Origin: an uncultured Clostridia bacterium
GTDB taxonomy: Bacteria; Bacillota; Clostridia; Oscillospirales; Oscillospiraceae
Reading direction: 5' to 3'
NCBI GenBank assembly: GCA_945918315.1
Contig: CAMEIK010000062.1
Span: 1 to 6,852, forward strand
Length of the DNA stretch: 6,852 nt
The translations under genes were made by a program, and so were the position numbers. Below are positions 5,414 to 6,852 of the stretch, piece after piece. Positions within the stretch are counted from its first letter, which is position 1. Each line of letters starts with the position of its first letter. The notes beneath the pieces are model-generated. The model had not been told where the DNA came from. It saw only the letters and a program-made list of their open reading frames with translations, and did not search any database.

Positions 5414-6791
5414 AGAAGCGGAAATAGAGGAAGGGATTGAAAGACCCGTCCACGAGATAGGCCGTACACACCAGCAGCAGGGCAAGAAGGGCAATGGGCT
5501 CCAGCACCGTTACCAGGCCGCTGTGAGAAACCTTTTCATACAGCCGCCGGGGCAGGGGGGTGGCCCCCACAGCGGAAACCGCCAGCAGCACCAGATTGCT
5601 CCGCAGAAAATACAGGCTTTCCCGGTTCACACCGGGAAGCCCCGCCAGGCCGAACATGGACAGGAAGTCGGTTCCCGCCTGGGAAAGACTGTCGGCGTTA
5701 AAGAGCACAAAGCTCAGCAGCACCACAAACACCACATACACACTGCCCAGAATACCGGGCAGCGTTTTTAGCCCCGGAACCGCCTTTTCCAGCAGGAGAA
5801 GCCCGGCAAAGAGCAGGCCCCAGAGAACAAAATTCCAGCTTGCCCCGTGCCACAGGCCGGTGAGCATCCAGACGACCAGGATATTGCGGACCCATTTGGC
5901 TCTGCTGACCCGGCTGCCCCCCAGGGGGATATACACATAGTCCCGGAACCAGGTGCCCAGACTCATGTGCCAGCGCCGCCAGAACTCCGTAACGCTCCGG
6001 GAGCAGTAGGGATAATCGAAATTCTCCGGGAACCGGAAGCCAAGAATCCGGCCCAGGCCGATGGCCATATCCGAGTAGCCGGAAAAGTCATAGTAAATCT
6101 GCAGCAAGAAAGCCGCGGCGTAGAGCCAGGCAAAGAGCACCGTCTGTTGGGTGGATGCCCGGTAGCTTTCGGTGAGGGCTCCCAGCTGGTTGGCAAGGAG
6201 AATCTTCTTGCTCAGGCCCACAAGAAACCGGCGCAGGCCCAGGGCCACTTCCTCCCGGCTGTGGCGGCGGTGCTCCAGGGCCGGGGCCACATCCACATAC
6301 CGGACGATGGGCCCCGCGATGAGCTGGGGGAACATGGAAACATAGGCCCCAAAGGCGATGAAGTTCCGCTGAGGCCTGGCATCTCCCCGGTACACATCGG
6401 CGGCATAGCTGATGCACTGAAAGGTATAGAAGCTGATGCCCACCGGCAGGGCCAGCCGCAGCAGGGGGAGTTGGCTCCCCAGAATCCCGTTCACCGTGGT
6501 GATAATAAAGTCCGCGTACTTGAAAATCCCCAGCAGCGCTGCTCCCAGCGCCACCGAAAGAACCAGGAACGCCCTCTTCCGTCCCGGCCAACGGCCCATG
6601 GCCAGGCCGCACAGATAGAAGAGGGTGATGGTCAGCATCATCAGCGCCACATATTTGGGCTCGCCCCAGCCGTAAAACAGGAGGCTTGCCAAAAGCAGCA
6701 CCGGATTTTTCCCCCTCTCCGGCACCAGAAAATACACAATCAGCACCGCCGGGAGGAAGTAATACAGAAAGGAAAGGCTGGAAAAGAGCAT
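5412..6791 (-). CDS. MBOAT family O-acyltransferase (AlgI-like)
   Basis: This 459-residue polytopic membrane protein of the AlgI/DltB-type MBOAT family is predicted to carry acetyl groups across the membrane for O-acetylation of a glycan. It starts with the typical MLFSSLSFLYYFLP and ends with FNPFLYFRF, so both ends look complete and the length is normal. Hydrophobic helices run throughout (for example 5-23, 30-41, 48-64, 74-92, 217-233, 303-333, 349-364, 430-447). Conserved features are FPQLIAGPIVRY (154-165), YYDFSGYSDMAIGLG (233-247), the RRWHMSLGTWFRDYVYIPLGGSR block with His275 (272-294), and GLWHGASWNFVLWG with the expected catalytic His315 (312-325). The start ATG at 6791 has AGGAG six bases upstream. 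Reading is open to the window edge in this frame, but the family N-terminus and the binding site fix the start. The DHHW-type gene follows after 12 bases. Alginate is unlikely as substrate in this kind of organism; an exopolysaccharide or wall polymer is more probable. Confidence 0.93.
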   Translation of the reverse strand: MLFSSLSFLYYFLPAVLIVYFLVPERGKNPVLLLASLLFYGWGEPKYVALMMLTITLFYLCGLAMGRWPGRKRAFLVLSVALGAALLGIFKYADFIITTVNGILGSQLPLLRLALPVGISFYTFQCISYAADVYRGDARPQRNFIAFGAYVSMFPQLIAGPIVRYVDVAPALEHRRHSREEVALGLRRFLVGLSKKILLANQLGALTESYRASTQQTVLFAWLYAAAFLLQIYYDFSGYSDMAIGLGRILGFRFPENFDYPYCSRSVTEFWRRWHMSLGTWFRDYVYIPLGGSRVSRAKWVRNILVVWMLTGLWHGASWNFVLWGLLFAGLLLLEKAVPGLKTLPGILGSVYVVFVVLLSFVLFNADSLSQAGTDFLSMFGLAGLPGVNRESLYFLRSNLVLLAVSAVGATPLPRRLYEKVSHSGLVTVLEPIALLALLLVCTAYLVDGSFNPFLYFRF

Positions 6792-6797
6792 GGGTGA

Positions 6798-6802
6798 CTC
6801 CT
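6798..6802 (-). promoter_or_regulatory. Ribosome binding site of the MBOAT gene
   Basis: AGGAG on the minus strand (within AAAAGGAGT) lies six bases before ATG at 6791 and confirms that start. Confidence 0.8.
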
Positions 6803-6807
6803 TTTCT

Positions 6808-6822
6808 CGGGGAAGCTCCCCG
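6808..6822 (-). repeat. Small GC hairpin in the MBOAT leader
   Basis: Perfect 6-base arms CGGGGA (6808-6813) and TCCCCG (6817-6822) flank a 3-base loop. It lies five bases upstream of the ribosome binding site on the transcribed strand. There is no T-run, so it is not an intrinsic terminator. The bases 6823-6852 hold no promoter I can defend. Confidence 0.5.
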
Positions 6823-6852
6823 GGGTGTCGGTAAAAAATCCACAGGAAAGCA

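Noticed and set aside
3357..5771. An 804-codon open frame on the plus strand antisense to the DHHW-type, ymdB and phosphoesterase genes
   Set aside because: Its protein is rich in His, Gln, Pro and Gly with no family motif, and it crosses three well-recognised genes and their boundaries. Long antisense frames are common opposite high-GC coding DNA.
6823..6852. Promoter for the MBOAT gene
   Set aside because: No paired -35 and -10 hexamers with proper spacing are visible in the few bases available.

Overview
The window carries five complete protein genes, all on the minus strand, plus a short AT-richer non-coding flank at low coordinates. The high GC content, strong AGGAGG-type ribosome binding sites, frequent GTG starts and gene families (a YmdB-type phosphodiesterase, a YhaO/YhaN-like nuclease-ATPase pair, and an AlgI-like MBOAT acyltransferase with a DHHW-family partner) suggest a high-GC member of the Firmicutes/Clostridia, probably of the gut Oscillospiraceae kind. 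The lineage is an inference from gene content and style; no marker gene is present.

In the direction of transcription (high to low coordinates) the layout is as follows. A short leader (6852-6792) has a small GC hairpin next to the ribosome binding site. A membrane-bound O-acyltransferase follows (6791-5412). Twelve bases later comes a membrane-anchored SGNH-like DHHW/AlgJ/AlgX-type protein (5399-4299); together these look like a surface polysaccharide O-acetylation module. A 96-base spacer (4298-4203) contains a large imperfect inverted repeat. Three translationally coupled genes follow: a ymdB-type phosphoesterase (4202-3426), an SbcD/YhaO-like metallophosphoesterase (3435-2371, 10-base overlap) and a YhaN/SbcC-like AAA ATPase with a central membrane hairpin (2374-248, 4-base overlap). 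A strong intrinsic terminator (221-181) closes the unit. Beyond it, bases 1-180 hold no gene, but do hold tandem heptamers and short palindromes that look like part of a dispersed repeat.

The first two genes probably move acetyl groups across the membrane onto a cell-surface or secreted glycan. The last two are predicted to form an SbcCD-like complex tethered to the membrane and acting on DNA or another nucleic acid. YmdB-type proteins are phosphodiesterases linked to RNA decay and biofilm choice in Bacillus. All five genes could be one transcript, but the spacer inverted repeat may divide the unit into an acetylation pair and a phosphoesterase/ATPase trio. I see no clearly undescribed system. 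The best second-look items are the ATPase with several altered nucleotide-site positions, the spacer inverted repeat, and the repeat-like left flank.
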